Origin: Neobittarella massiliensis (ex Bilen et al. 2018)
GTDB taxonomy: Bacteria; Bacillota; Clostridia; Oscillospirales; Ruminococcaceae
Direction: 5' to 3'
NCBI RefSeq assembly: GCF_900289145.1
Contig: NZ_OKQO01000001.1
Coordinates: 62,001-126,000, forward strand
DNA: 64,000 bases
Below, one piece after another: positions 8,318-16,647 of this stretch. The notes beneath the pieces were generated by a model. It ran no database searches, had not been told where the DNA came from, and was given only the letters and a program-made list of their open reading frames with translations. Within the stretch, counting starts at the first letter, position 1. Every line of letters starts with the position of its first letter. The translations under genes were made by a program, and so were the position numbers.

Positions 8318-9250
8318 ATGCAAAAGATGCCGATCGTCTTTGACTGTGACCCCGGCCACGACGACGCGGTGGCCCTGTTCATGGCTGTGGGCAGCGAGCG
8401 GTTCGATCTGCGGGGCATCACCTGTGTGCCGGGCAACAATCTGCTCGACAAGGTGAGTCAAAACGCACTGAAATTGACCGAGTTTTTGGGGCTGGATATA
8501 CCGGTAGTGGCCGGTTGTCCCAAGCCGCTGGCGCAGGAGTGCCACCCGGCGGTATCGGTGCACGGTGCCAGCGGAATGGAGGGCCCCCATCTGCCACTGC
8601 CCAAAAAGCAGCTGGCCAAAGTAAACGCCATCGATTTTTTGGCCCAGCAGATCAGAGAAGCCGGCGGTGAGCTGACCATCGTGGCAGTGGGCCCGCTGAC
8701 CAATATCGCCACCCTGCTGCTGGCCTACCCCGAACTCAAAGGCGACATCAAGCGCATCTGTATCATGGGCGGCAGTGCCGAGGGGGGGAATGTCACCCCG
8801 GTTGCAGAATTCAATATCTGGCACGACCCCGAGGCGGCGCGCATCGTCTTTGCCTCAGGGGTGCCCATCACCATGTGCGGGCTGGACGTGACCCACCGGC
8901 TGTATATCACCGAGCCGGAGGTGGAGGAGATCCGTGCGCTGGGCCGTGTCGGCCGCCTGGCCGCCGAGCTGTTTGACTACTATAAGATGTACCACGGCGA
9001 AGGCGGGGTGCACAATGTCATCCCCCACGACGCGGTGGCGGTCTGCTGGCTGCTGGACCCCGAGATGTTTTATACCCGCAGCCTGCACGTGGAGGTAGAT
9101 GCCGGCAGCGGCCTGTCGCGCGGGTGTACTCAGGTGTTTGCCATCAGCCGCGATATGGGCGACGACTCGGTAAAGGCAGAGGTCGTATTCGACGGTGACC
9201 GTGACAAATTCGTGCAGATGTTTAAGCACTGCATCGCCAATTTGGGCTGA
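8318..9250 (+). CDS. Nucleoside hydrolase, subtype A (first of four)
   Basis: A 310-residue inosine-uridine-preferring-type nucleoside N-ribohydrolase, which splits nucleosides to base and ribose. The N-terminal calcium/ribose motif is FDCDPGHDDAVAL. The centre has VAVGPLTNIATL and EFNIWHDPEAARIVF. The C-terminal catalytic His-Asp pair is in VIPHDAVAV. Base specificity cannot be read. GGAGG lies eight bases before ATG 8318; an upstream in-frame ATG at 8255 lacks a binding site. It is closely related to the third gene of the cluster, sharing a 35-base identical DNA stretch. No transporter or ribokinase is adjacent. Confidence 0.9.
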   Translation: MQKMPIVFDCDPGHDDAVALFMAVGSERFDLRGITCVPGNNLLDKVSQNALKLTEFLGLDIPVVAGCPKPLAQECHPAVSVHGASGMEGPHLPLPKKQLAKVNAIDFLAQQIREAGGELTIVAVGPLTNIATLLLAYPELKGDIKRICIMGGSAEGGNVTPVAEFNIWHDPEAARIVFASGVPITMCGLDVTHRLYITEPEVEEIRALGRVGRLAAELFDYYKMYHGEGGVHNVIPHDAVAVCWLLDPEMFYTRSLHVEVDAGSGLSRGCTQVFAISRDMGDDSVKAEVVFDGDRDKFVQMFKHCIANLG

Positions 9251-9263
9251 GGAGGGGAACGTT

Positions 9264-10220
9264 ATGGATAAAAGACCGTTTATCATCGACTGCGACCCCG
9301 GCATCGACGACGCAGTAGCCATCTTTCTGGCTGCCTCCTGCGACGCCTTCGACATTCGGGCGATCACCTCGGTGGCGGGCAATGTGGATATCGATCTCAC
9401 CACCCGCAATGCACTGGATCTGTGTCACGTGGTGGGACTAGATACCATCGTGGCCCGCGGCGCGGCGCGCCCCATGATGGTAGAGCCCAAGATATCGGTT
9501 GGCGCCCACGGGGCTACCGGCCTGGGCACGGTGGTGCTGGAGCGCTCGCCCCAGGCAGAGGATGGCCGCCACGCCTGGGATGTGATCTACGACGAGGCAG
9601 TTAAGGCTGCCGGCGAATTAGAGATCATCGCCATGGGCCCGCTGACCAACCTGGGAATACTGCTCACCAAGTACCCCGATGCGCCCCGCTACATCAAAAA
9701 GATAACCATCATGGGCGGAAGCCGGGTGTACGGCAATTCCTGCGCCTACGGCGAGTACAATGTGTGGGCCGACCCGCTGGCTTCCGATATCGTCTTTCGG
9801 TCAGATATCCCCATGGCCATGGTGGGGCTCGAGACCATTTTTCGGGCCAAGCTCACCAGCAGCGACTGGGAAGACCTGTTCGCCGAAAAAAATCACATCA
9901 GCGAGATCACCCGTGAGATATTGCGCCACAAGACCGAGCGCGGGGAGGGGATCATGGACCGCATTACCGCCCGATCCGATGACCCGTCGCCGCTGCTGTG
10001 CGACTGCATGACGGTAGCCTGCGTAGTAGACCCCTCTATTGCCAAATTTGAGCGGCGGTACGTCTGTGTAGAAACAGCCGAGGGTCCCAGCCGTGGGCGC
10101 ACCATTATCGACTGGCAAAACCGCAGTGGACATTCGCGCAACTGCGAGGTGGCGGTGTCGGTAGACCGCGCCGGCTTTAAGGCGGTCATGCAGAAGATGT
10201 TTGCCCACTACAGCAAGTAA
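9264..10220 (+). CDS. Nucleoside hydrolase-like protein, subtype B (second of four)
   Basis: A 318-residue member of the same fold: IIDCDPGIDDAVAIFLA at the N-terminus, MGPLTNLGILL, then GEYNVWADPLASDIVF. The region that should carry the catalytic His-Asp reads LLCDCMTVACVV, so the Asp remains and the His is Cys. It may use another acid, have another substrate or be weakly active. GAGGAGGGG precedes the ATG by about seven bases and the gene starts 13 bases after its predecessor, so they are co-transcribed. Closest relative in the window is the fourth gene of the cluster. Confidence 0.85.
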   Translation: MDKRPFIIDCDPGIDDAVAIFLAASCDAFDIRAITSVAGNVDIDLTTRNALDLCHVVGLDTIVARGAARPMMVEPKISVGAHGATGLGTVVLERSPQAEDGRHAWDVIYDEAVKAAGELEIIAMGPLTNLGILLTKYPDAPRYIKKITIMGGSRVYGNSCAYGEYNVWADPLASDIVFRSDIPMAMVGLETIFRAKLTSSDWEDLFAEKNHISEITREILRHKTERGEGIMDRITARSDDPSPLLCDCMTVACVVDPSIAKFERRYVCVETAEGPSRGRTIIDWQNRSGHSRNCEVAVSVDRAGFKAVMQKMFAHYSK

Positions 10221-10243
10221 CTGTTTAAATGCGCACAGACCGG

Positions 10244-10276
10244 CTGCCGCCCGGGCGACCCGGGCGGCAGTGTTTT
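10244..10276 (+). terminator. Strong internal hairpin between second and third hydrolase genes
   Basis: CTGCCGCCCGGG (10244-10255) pairs perfectly with CCCGGGCGGCAG (10259-10270) around CGA, followed by TGTTTT. It is either a terminator splitting the cluster into two units or an attenuator lowering expression of the last two genes. No convincing promoter was found downstream of it. Confidence 0.65.
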
Positions 10277-10337
10277 GGCTGTACACATATATGCTCGGCC
10301 CCTGGGCCGGGGCGCAGTGAGAGAAGAGAGGAAGAGG

Positions 10338-11279
10338 ATGGAAAAAATGGACAGAAGACCACTCATCATCGACGGTGATCCCGGGCATGACGACGTAATG
10401 GCCATTATGCTGGCTTATGCCAGCGGCCGTTTCGATCTCAAAGGCATCACCTGTGTCAATGGCAACTGCCCGCTGCCCAAAGCGGTGGACAATATTTTGA
10501 AAACGCTGGATTACCTGGAACTCGATATCCCGGTATATGCCGGCGCCGCTACCCCGATGCGGGGCTATAACAAGCCGGCGGTCATGTGCCACGGTGCCTC
10601 GGGCTTAGCGGGCCCCATACTGCCGCCGGCCACGTCGAAGGTGCGCGATATGCGGGCCATCGAGTTTATTGCCAAAACACTGCGTGAGAGTGACGAGAAG
10701 GTGCTGCTGGCACCGCTGGGCCCCCTGACCAACATTGCCGATTTCATGATCGCCTACCCCGAGCTCATCGGTAAGATCGAGCGCATCTCGCTGATGGGCG
10801 GCGGCGCACTGCACGGCAACGTCACCCCGGCCGCTGAGTTTAATATCTGGCACGACCCCGAGGCGGCGCGCATCGTATTCTCCTCGGGCGTGCCCATAAC
10901 CATGTGCGGGCTGGACGTGACTGAGCACGCCTTTGTCGACCCGTCGGACATCCAGCGCTTTCGCGATCTGGGTACCCGAGCCGGCAGATTTGCCGCTGAG
11001 CTGATGGATTACTACTGTCTGGCTTTTCAGCGCATGGGCATGATGGAGAACGCCCTGCACGATCCGGTGGCTATCTACGCGCTGCTGTACCCCGAAAAGG
11101 TAGAGACTCATAAGTACTATGTGGAGGTCGACATTTTCGGTGAGTACACCCGCGGCTGCACTGTTACCGACATGGTCGACTCGGTTCCCGGCAAACAGCC
11201 CAATGTGGATGTGGCTTTTGATCTGGACCGCAACGACTTTATCGATAAGCTGTGCGACGCGCTGGTAAAACTGGGCTGA
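10338..11279 (+). CDS. Nucleoside hydrolase, subtype A (third of four)
   Basis: A 313-residue protein with IIDGDPGHDDVMAIML, LAPLGPLTNIADF, EFNIWHDPEAARIVF and the intact His-Asp pair in NALHDPVAIYALL. It is much closer to the first gene of the cluster than to its direct neighbours, from the shared GVPITMCGLDVT motif to the C-terminal TRGCT. GAGAGGAAGAGG precedes ATG 10338. A second in-frame ATG nine bases later (10347) is also possible. Active nucleoside N-ribohydrolase is likely; substrate unknown. Confidence 0.9.
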   Translation: MEKMDRRPLIIDGDPGHDDVMAIMLAYASGRFDLKGITCVNGNCPLPKAVDNILKTLDYLELDIPVYAGAATPMRGYNKPAVMCHGASGLAGPILPPATSKVRDMRAIEFIAKTLRESDEKVLLAPLGPLTNIADFMIAYPELIGKIERISLMGGGALHGNVTPAAEFNIWHDPEAARIVFSSGVPITMCGLDVTEHAFVDPSDIQRFRDLGTRAGRFAAELMDYYCLAFQRMGMMENALHDPVAIYALLYPEKVETHKYYVEVDIFGEYTRGCTVTDMVDSVPGKQPNVDVAFDLDRNDFIDKLCDALVKLG

Positions 11280-11299
11280 GGCCGGAAAGGAACGAGAAC

Positions 11300-12274
11300 A
11301 TGCTGGAGAAAAGACCACTTATTATAGATTGCGACCCGGGTATCGACGATTTCGTCGCCATCCTGCTGGCCAATAGCTGCGGTCAGTTCGACATTCGCGC
11401 CATTACTACTCTGGGCGGCAATGTACTGCCCCAATATACCGCCCGCAACGCCAAGAATACCGCCGCCATGATCGGCCTCGACTGTCCCATCGGCAGAGGC
11501 GCCCAAAAGCCGCTGATGCACGAGATCGACACCGCCGATTACATCCACGGCGTCGACGGTATCGGCGGGGTGGAACTGCCCGAATCCGATCGCCCCTTTG
11601 ACGAGCGCCCGGCCTGGGATATCATTTACGACGAGGCCTGCAAGTTTCCCGGCCAGCTGGAGGTGGCGGCCATCGGCCCGCTGACCAACATCGCTATTCT
11701 GTTCAGAAAGTACCCCGAGGTGGTGCGTCTCATCAAAAAACTGCATATCATGGGCGGCTCCACCACTACCGGCAACCACTCTCCCTACGGCGAGTTCAAC
11801 ATTTGGGAAGATGTATTGGCAGCTGATATTGTATTTAATAGCGGTGTAGAACTGCGCATGGTGGGGCTCGACTGCACTCGACAGGGCCAATGTGATAAGC
11901 AGGTGTGGCACCAGGGACTGCAAAAGCCGGGGCTGGTGATCTCAAAGCTGCGCGAGATGATGGCCTTTGACCCCACTCAGACCGAACTGTACCGCCAGCA
12001 CCGGGGCATCAAGCCGCCCAAAGACGTAGAGAACTACGTGCCCGGTCTGCCCGATGCGGTAACTATGGCCGGTATGATCGACGAGGACCTGCTGCAGTGC
12101 CAAAAATACTATGTGATGGTCGAGACCACCGGACCCCTGACCTATGGCTGGACCATGGTCGACTGGAATATGACCACCCGCAAGCCATTTAACTGCGAGG
12201 TGGCACTAAAGGTAGACACCGACCGCATTACCGAGCTGTACCATCAGATGTTTGAATTTTACGAGGGAAAATAG
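11300..12274 (+). CDS. Nucleoside hydrolase-like protein, subtype B (fourth of four)
   Basis: A 324-residue paralogue of the second gene. Both share KRPxIIDCDPGIDD, the FDIRAIT segment, a WDxIYDEA segment absent from subtype A, and GE(F/Y)N(I/V)W with DIVF. The catalytic His is replaced by Pro in PGLPDAVTMAG while the Asp is kept. In the first motif the usual Ala after DPGIDD is Phe. The start is ATG with AAAGG nine bases upstream, 20 bases after the third gene. It ends at a strong convergent terminator. Confidence 0.85.
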   Translation: MLEKRPLIIDCDPGIDDFVAILLANSCGQFDIRAITTLGGNVLPQYTARNAKNTAAMIGLDCPIGRGAQKPLMHEIDTADYIHGVDGIGGVELPESDRPFDERPAWDIIYDEACKFPGQLEVAAIGPLTNIAILFRKYPEVVRLIKKLHIMGGSTTTGNHSPYGEFNIWEDVLAADIVFNSGVELRMVGLDCTRQGQCDKQVWHQGLQKPGLVISKLREMMAFDPTQTELYRQHRGIKPPKDVENYVPGLPDAVTMAGMIDEDLLQCQKYYVMVETTGPLTYGWTMVDWNMTTRKPFNCEVALKVDTDRITELYHQMFEFYEGK

Positions 12275-12320
12275 CGGTATCGACACCAAAACATAAAGAC
12301 CTGCATATAAAGAACAACGG

Positions 12321-12358
12321 AAGAGCCGCTCGGCGATCGATGCCGGGCGGCTCTTTGA
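12321..12358. terminator. Terminator between convergent hydrolase cluster and aroK
   Basis: AGAGCCGCTCGGC pairs with GCCGGGCGGCTCT (one G-U pair) around a seven-base loop, followed by TTGATATGTTTTTT on the plus strand. The T-rich side favours termination of the plus-strand cluster. Confidence 0.7.
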
Positions 12359-12421
12359 TATGTTTTTTGCATGTAGCGGATACGCCCTCGATATCGGGGG
12401 AGGTAACACAGGCATCACTTT

Positions 12422-12928
12422 TTAATGGCGGTGCAGGCGCAGCTGCTTGACGATGTCTCCGGCCACAGCAAAAGGTGAGGAGTCAGCCGCTATCTGCAGG
12501 CTGCAGCAGTTTTCGTATAGCGGACGGCGGCTGTCGTACAGTGCGCGCAGCTGGTCGGGGGTGCTATTTTGCACCAGCGGCCGAGTGGAATGACAGATGC
12601 GGCGATAGCAGGCCTCAAAAGAACAGTCTAAAAACACGGTACACCAGTTCTCTTGCAGCAGCTGGGCGTTACGCGCAAAGATGGGCAGCCCCCCCCCGCA
12701 GGAGAGCACCACTCGGTGAGGTCTCTGCTCTGTCAGGTATTGGTGTTCCAAATCGCGAAAGTACTGCTCTGAAAACTGGGCAAATATCTGCGGGATATGC
12801 ATCTGCTCCCCGTGCTCGATAGCTGTGTCCAGGTCTATAAAGTGATAATTTAAACGCCGGGCAAGCTCTTTGCCCACCGTAGATTTGCCGCAGCCCATAA
12901 AGCCGATCAGGGCGATACCGTCAACCAT
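12422..12928 (-). CDS. aroK: Shikimate kinase
   Basis: A 168-residue P-loop kinase that phosphorylates shikimate at O3 with ATP. Walker A is GFMGCGKST. The shikimate-binding Asp is in FIDLDTAIE, with LSCGGGLP (Gly-rich) and a C-terminal STRPLV with the lid Arg. GGAGG lies nine bases before ATG 12928, whereas the upstream ATG at 12937 abuts the binding site. The chosen ATG overlaps the aroE stop by eight bases, so the two are translationally coupled. Confidence 0.93.
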   Translation of the reverse strand: MVDGIALIGFMGCGKSTVGKELARRLNYHFIDLDTAIEHGEQMHIPQIFAQFSEQYFRDLEHQYLTEQRPHRVVLSCGGGLPIFARNAQLLQENWCTVFLDCSFEACYRRICHSTRPLVQNSTPDQLRALYDSRRPLYENCCSLQIAADSSPFAVAGDIVKQLRLHRH

Positions 12929-13745
12929 GTAGCCCATCCTCCATCTCTGCCGTTATAGCAGCCAGCGCAGCGGGGTCAAAATCAGTTCCCAGCCAGATGT
13001 GCTGGGCCGCTGCCGCCTGCAGCACCAACATGTGCATACCGCCCAGCGCCTGAATGCCCATCGCCTGGGCACGGCGCAACAGCAGTGTTTGACGCGGGTT
13101 GTAGATACAATCGAAAACAGCCCCACAGCGGGAAATGACCTGCTCAGATACCGGGCAACCCTCAGAGTGCGGGTACATCCCCACCGGGGTGGCGTTAAGC
13201 AGAAGCGAAAACTGGCCGTCGATCTCGCCAAAAGATACCATCTGCCAGCGGGCGCCGGTGGCTGCCAGATCATCGGCCAGTGCCCGGGCATTGTCGCTGG
13301 CGGGGTCGCGCACTGCTACAGTCAGGCTGTTGCAGCTGTCGGCTGCCTCTAGGGCCATCATCCGCCCAGCCCCCCCAGCGCCCAGCAGCAAAATATCTCC
13401 CTTAAGGTCGCTGCCCAGTGCAGCTATCGACTGCAAAAAGCCCACCACATCGGTGTTGTGGCCGGCCAGTGTTCGGCAGTCAATGGTGTTGACGGCACCG
13501 TAACGGCTGGCGACCGGCGATATCTGGCGCAGGTGCGGTAAGATCATCCGCTTATAGGGAATGGTGGCGTTGAGCCCATCGTACTGCTGGAGCAGCTTAT
13601 CGATGCGGTCATCAAAGGCATCTCGGGGTATCTCGATCAGCTGATAATCGGCATCCTGTACGCCAGATAGGGCAAACAGACGGCTGTGTATCTGGGGAGA
13701 CAGTGAGTGGGGGAGTTTTTCTCCCAAAAGGCCAAAATGTTGCAT
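12921..13745 (-). CDS. aroE: Shikimate dehydrogenase
   Basis: A 274-residue NADP-dependent enzyme reducing 3-dehydroshikimate, one step before AroK. Substrate motifs: KLPHSLSPQIH, NATIPYK with the catalytic Lys, GAVNTI and GHNTDVVGF. The nucleotide fold follows with LLLGAGGAGRM, and NATPVGMYP is near the end. The start ATG 13745 has GGAGG nine bases upstream; longer in-frame starts lack one. aroE-aroK form a two-gene unit behind a promoter containing a palindrome (13831-13847). Confidence 0.95.
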   Translation of the reverse strand: MQHFGLLGEKLPHSLSPQIHSRLFALSGVQDADYQLIEIPRDAFDDRIDKLLQQYDGLNATIPYKRMILPHLRQISPVASRYGAVNTIDCRTLAGHNTDVVGFLQSIAALGSDLKGDILLLGAGGAGRMMALEAADSCNSLTVAVRDPASDNARALADDLAATGARWQMVSFGEIDGQFSLLLNATPVGMYPHSEGCPVSEQVISRCGAVFDCIYNPRQTLLLRRAQAMGIQALGGMHMLVLQAAAAQHIWLGTDFDPAALAAITAEMEDGLHG

Positions 13746-13817
13746 AGACTCAGACCTCCGGCGCATACTGATTTGCATGAGTGGGGCTGCAGCTTTTTGG
13801 CACCCCACACTGTGGCC

Positions 13818-13847
13818 ATTATAGCACACCTCGACAAAGCTTGTCGA
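13818..13847 (-). promoter_or_regulatory. aroE promoter with overlapping palindrome
   Basis: A perfect TATAAT on the minus strand (13823-13818) is preceded by TCGACA (13847-13842) at an 18-base spacing. The interval 13831-13847 is the inverted repeat TCGACAA-AGC-TTGTCGA, lying over the -35 and spacer where a repressor would block polymerase. Confidence 0.5.
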
Positions 13848-13955
13848 ATAGCGCCGCCGGCTGGACCCGATGCCATAGATAGCGCTTTGATCGGCCAAAA
13901 GCCACAGCACTGGCGGTGGAAAACAAGAATTTTTTGAAAAATATAGAAATAGGCA

Positions 13956-13984
13956 TTGACAGGTGCGGGTAAAACGGGTATATA
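13956..13984 (+). promoter_or_regulatory. Promoter of acpP
   Basis: Consensus TTGACA (13956-13961), a 17-base spacer and TATATA (13979-13984), about 85 bases before the start codon. No FapR-like site was recognised. Confidence 0.75.
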
Positions 13985-14070
13985 TTGTTTAGGCAGTCAA
14001 AGGATCGCTAGGCCGGCCTTTGACCATCATAAAAAATTTATTAAAATTCGGATACTGGAGGAAACGAAAA

Positions 14071-14298
14071 ATGGTATTTGAGAAGGTTAAGACCATCCTG
14101 TGCGACCAGCTGGACATTGAGGAAGACACCGTTACCATGGAGTCGAACATCATCGACGACCTGGGCGCCGACTCTCTGGATGTAGTGGACCTGGTGATGT
14201 CTCTGGAGGAGGAGTTCGACATCGAGATCCCCGATGAGGAAGTAGAGAACATCAAAGCGGTGGGCGACATCGTCAAATACATCGAGGCAAACATCTAA
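14071..14298 (+). CDS. acpP: Acyl carrier protein
   Basis: A 75-residue, very acidic four-helix protein. S35 in [11 protein letters not shown] is the 4'-phosphopantetheine attachment site; helix III carries [10 protein letters not shown]. It carries growing acyl chains in type II fatty acid synthesis. The ATG has GGAGGAA upstream; a longer frame from 14020 has no binding site and is not family-like. It is monocistronic here, with its own strong promoter and terminator, and no other fab genes are nearby. Confidence 0.96.
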   Translation: MVFEKVKTILCDQLDIEEDTVTMESNIIDDLGADSLDVVDLVMSLEEEFDIEIPDEEVENIKAVGDIVKYIEANI

Positions 14299-14316
14299 GC
14301 TTGCAATTCGTTTTCC

Positions 14317-14347
14317 AGTGGGGCGCCGTTTGGCGCCCCACTTTTGT
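14317..14347 (+). terminator. Rho-independent terminator of acpP
   Basis: AGTGGGGCGCC pairs perfectly with GGCGCCCCACT around GTTT, followed by TTTTG. Confidence 0.9.
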
Positions 14348-14659
14348 CTGTCCTATATCTGCCAAGACTTGTGCCAGTATTTTTGATCAGTTGTTTGCTG
14401 AAAGTGCTTTATCCTGTCTGATATTCGACCGCAGCAGGGGGAGGCCGGTCCTTGGCAACACCCCCCCAGATCCAGTTAAAAATAGGTCTGCTCTTAACAG
14501 GCGGCTAGTTCCTTCCTTATTTATATAGGGGCGACTGTAGGCTGGGGGATACATCCAGGCCGTATTCTGTTAAAAAATGGCGGAAAATATCACCTGCTAA
14601 AGATTGTGCATCTATACGAAAATCGACTTGAAAAATCTTCAAAAAAGCTGAAAAAAGTC
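14348..14659. other. Non-coding region before the ribosomal operon promoter
   Basis: No credible gene. Its last 30 bases carry three A-tracts (14631-14635, 14641-14646, 14651-14656) spaced ten bases apart directly upstream of the ribosomal promoter. In-phase A-tracts bend DNA and A-rich upstream elements bind the polymerase alpha subunit, so this is probably a promoter-activating segment. Confidence 0.55.
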
Positions 14660-14691
14660 TTGCAATGAGGACGAGTATCGTGTATTATAAT
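14660..14691 (+). promoter_or_regulatory. Main promoter of the S10-spc-alpha operon
   Basis: TTGCAA (14660-14665) with TATTAT at a 17-base spacing (14683-14688), overlapping a perfect TATAAT (14686-14691) at a 20-base spacing. It lies directly downstream of phased A-tracts. Confidence 0.65.
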
Positions 14692-14987
14692 AGAGCGTGA
14701 CTGCACAGATATGCGATGAAGCGGGAGGTTGCCATGCCCCTGGCATGGGTTTTTCCGTGGAGTATGTCCGATTTTAAACCGGGCGACAGTAAATACTGAA
14801 CACGGCGACGTAGTAGTACAGGGGTAATTCTGTGCTCTGCCGCCGAAAACGGGTCTTTCTGACCTTCCCGGATAAACTTGCGTAGTCGAGTTTATTCGTT
14901 TTTTTATGGGCCAATTTGAAACACCCGGCTCAGTGTTTAGTTTTTAAGAACCGCCCCAAAAAACAAATGTCTTAGGAGGCGATTTAA
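14692..14987 (+). promoter_or_regulatory. Long structured leader of the ribosomal operon with terminator-like hairpins
   Basis: The leader is almost 300 bases with no ORF. At least three hairpins are followed by T-runs: CCATGCC/GGCATGG plus GTTTTT (14732-14754), ATAAACT/AGTTTAT plus TCG and seven T (14872-14905), and AAACAC/GTGTTT plus AGTTTTT (14919-14945). Known r-protein leaders work by autogenous attenuation, for example by L4 in enteric bacteria. Which protein acts here is not visible. AGGAGG precedes rpsJ. Confidence 0.5.
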
Positions 14988-15299
14988 ATGGCAGTCAAAG
15001 AGAAAATCCGCATCAGACTCAAAGGGTACGATCACAACTTGGTAGACAAATCGGCCGAGAAGATCATTGAGACCGCTAAGCGCACCGGCGCCCGGGTCTC
15101 TGGTCCCATCCCCCTGCCCACCAAAAAAGAGGTCGTCACCATCCTGCGCGCTGTGCATAAATACAAAGACAGCCGCGAGCAGTTTGAGAGACGGACGCAC
15201 AAGCGGCTCATCGACATCCTGCGGCCCTCGAACAAGACCGTAGAGAGCCTGATGAGCCTGCAGCTCCCCGCCGGTGTGGACATCGAGATCAAGCTGTAA
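14988..15299 (+). CDS. rpsJ: 30S ribosomal protein S10
   Basis: A 103-residue S10/NusE, full length. The extended loop [19 protein letters not shown] and the following [13 protein letters not shown] are characteristic. Besides its place in the 30S head it binds NusB and NusG in antitermination. First gene of the S10-spc-alpha operon, preceded by AGGAGG. The spacer to rplC contains a small GTTGG/CCAAC hairpin. Confidence 0.98.
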   Translation: MAVKEKIRIRLKGYDHNLVDKSAEKIIETAKRTGARVSGPIPLPTKKEVVTILRAVHKYKDSREQFERRTHKRLIDILRPSNKTVESLMSLQLPAGVDIEIKL

Positions 15300-15372
15300 G
15301 CTCGGCCGATATCCCCAGGGCAGAGAGGTCATGTTGGCGAGAGCCAACCAATAACCGAAGGAGGAAAAGAAC

Positions 15373-16005
15373 ATGGAAAAAGCAATCATCGGCAAAAAGC
15401 TCGGTATGACCCAGCTTTTCGACGAAGAGGGCAAGATCATCCCGGTGACCATCGTGGAGGCCGGCCCCTGCGTAGTGGTACAGAAAAAGACCGCCGACAA
15501 CGACGGTTATGACGCTGTGCAGGTGGGCTATGGCGAGGCCAGTGTGAAGAGCACCAGCAAGCCCGCCAAAGGCCACTTCGACAAAGCCGACGTAGCGCCC
15601 AAAAAGCACCTGAAAGAGTTCCGGCTCGCAGGCGCAGCCGAAATGGAAGTCGGCGCTATCATCAAGGCGGACACCTTTGCTGTGGGCGACCACGTAGACG
15701 TGCACGGCACTAGCAAAGGTAAGGGCTATGCCGGCACCATCAAGCGCTACGGCAACCACCGCCTGAAAGAGTCTCACGGTACCGGCCCGGTCCACCGCCA
15801 CGCCGGCTCCAACGGCTCCACCTCCTCTCCCTCCCGCGTGTTCAAGGGCAAAAAGCTGCCCGGTCACATGGGCGCTGAGAGCGTGAGTGTGCAGAACCTG
15901 GAGATCGTGAAGATCGACGTAGAGAACAATCTCATCGCGCTCAAAGGTGCGGTGCCCGGCCCCAAAGGCGGCGTAGTCACCATCACCAACAGCGTGAAAG
16001 CTTAA
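15373..16005 (+). CDS. rplC: 50S ribosomal protein L3
   Basis: A 210-residue L3, starting [19 protein letters not shown]. The extension reaching the peptidyl transferase centre includes [20 protein letters not shown]. The Gln methylated in E. coli L3 is replaced by a Ser/Thr-rich stretch here. Preceded by GAAGGAGG. It is needed early in 50S assembly. Confidence 0.98.
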   Translation: MEKAIIGKKLGMTQLFDEEGKIIPVTIVEAGPCVVVQKKTADNDGYDAVQVGYGEASVKSTSKPAKGHFDKADVAPKKHLKEFRLAGAAEMEVGAIIKADTFAVGDHVDVHGTSKGKGYAGTIKRYGNHRLKESHGTGPVHRHAGSNGSTSSPSRVFKGKKLPGHMGAESVSVQNLEIVKIDVENNLIALKGAVPGPKGGVVTITNSVKA

Positions 16006-16023
16006 CGGAAGGAGGAGAAGCAA

Positions 16024-16647
16024 ATGCCTAAGGTTAAAGTACTAGACATGACCGGCAAAGAGGTATCTGAGATCGCACTGAGCGACGAGATCTTCGGCAT
16101 CGAGCCCAACCAGGTCGTGATGCACGAGGCAGTGGTCAACTACCTGGCCAACCAGCGTCAGGGCACCCACTCGACCCTGACCCGCACCGAAGTTCGCGGT
16201 GGCGGCCGCAAGCCCTGGAGACAGAAGGGTACCGGCCACGCCAGACAGGGCTCCATCCGCGCGCCCCAGTGGACGCACGGCGGCATCGTCTTTGGCCCCA
16301 AACCGCGCGACTACAGCTACTCCCTCAATAAAAAGGTCAAGAGACTGGCCCTCAAATCGGCTCTGTCGACCAAAGTGCTGGAAGGCGAGCTGATCGTAGT
16401 AGACAACATCGCACTGGACGGCTACAAGACCAAGGCGGTCGTCGAGATGCTGGGTGCTCTGGGCGCCGGCAAAAAGGCAATGATCGTCATGCCTGAGGCC
16501 GACCAGAAAGTCATCAAGAGCGCCGGCAACATCCCCGGGGTCAAGACCTCTTTGGTCAACACCCTGAACGTGTACGACATCCTGAACTGCGACAAGTTTA
16601 TCATCGCAGCGGATGCCGTGGCGAAACTCGAGGAGGTGTATGCATAA
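16024..16647 (+). CDS. rplD: 50S ribosomal protein L4
   Basis: A 207-residue L4. The long loop entering the exit tunnel is visible as [20 protein letters not shown] followed by APQWTHGG. It binds 23S domain I and is a candidate autogenous regulator of this operon by analogy with enteric bacteria. Its stop codon overlaps the rplW start by one base. Confidence 0.98.
   Translation: MPKVKVLDMTGKEVSEIALSDEIFGIEPNQVVMHEAVVNYLANQRQGTHSTLTRTEVRGGGRKPWRQKGTGHARQGSIRAPQWTHGGIVFGPKPRDYSYSLNKKVKRLALKSALSTKVLEGELIVVDNIALDGYKTKAVVEMLGALGAGKKAMIVMPEADQKVIKSAGNIPGVKTSLVNTLNVYDILNCDKFIIAADAVAKLEEVYA

Larger units (their letters stand above)
13746..14070. other. Divergent control region of aroE and acpP
   Basis: Holds the aroE promoter with a 17-base palindrome on the minus strand and the acpP promoter on the plus strand. 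In the acpP leader, GTCAAAGG and CCTTTGAC (about 13996-14024) can form an eight-pair hairpin. No coding sequence is seen. Confidence 0.6.

Noticed and set aside
14301-14528. ORF directly after acpP
   Set aside because: It is read through the acpP terminator hairpin, lacks a binding site and has no protein-like pattern.
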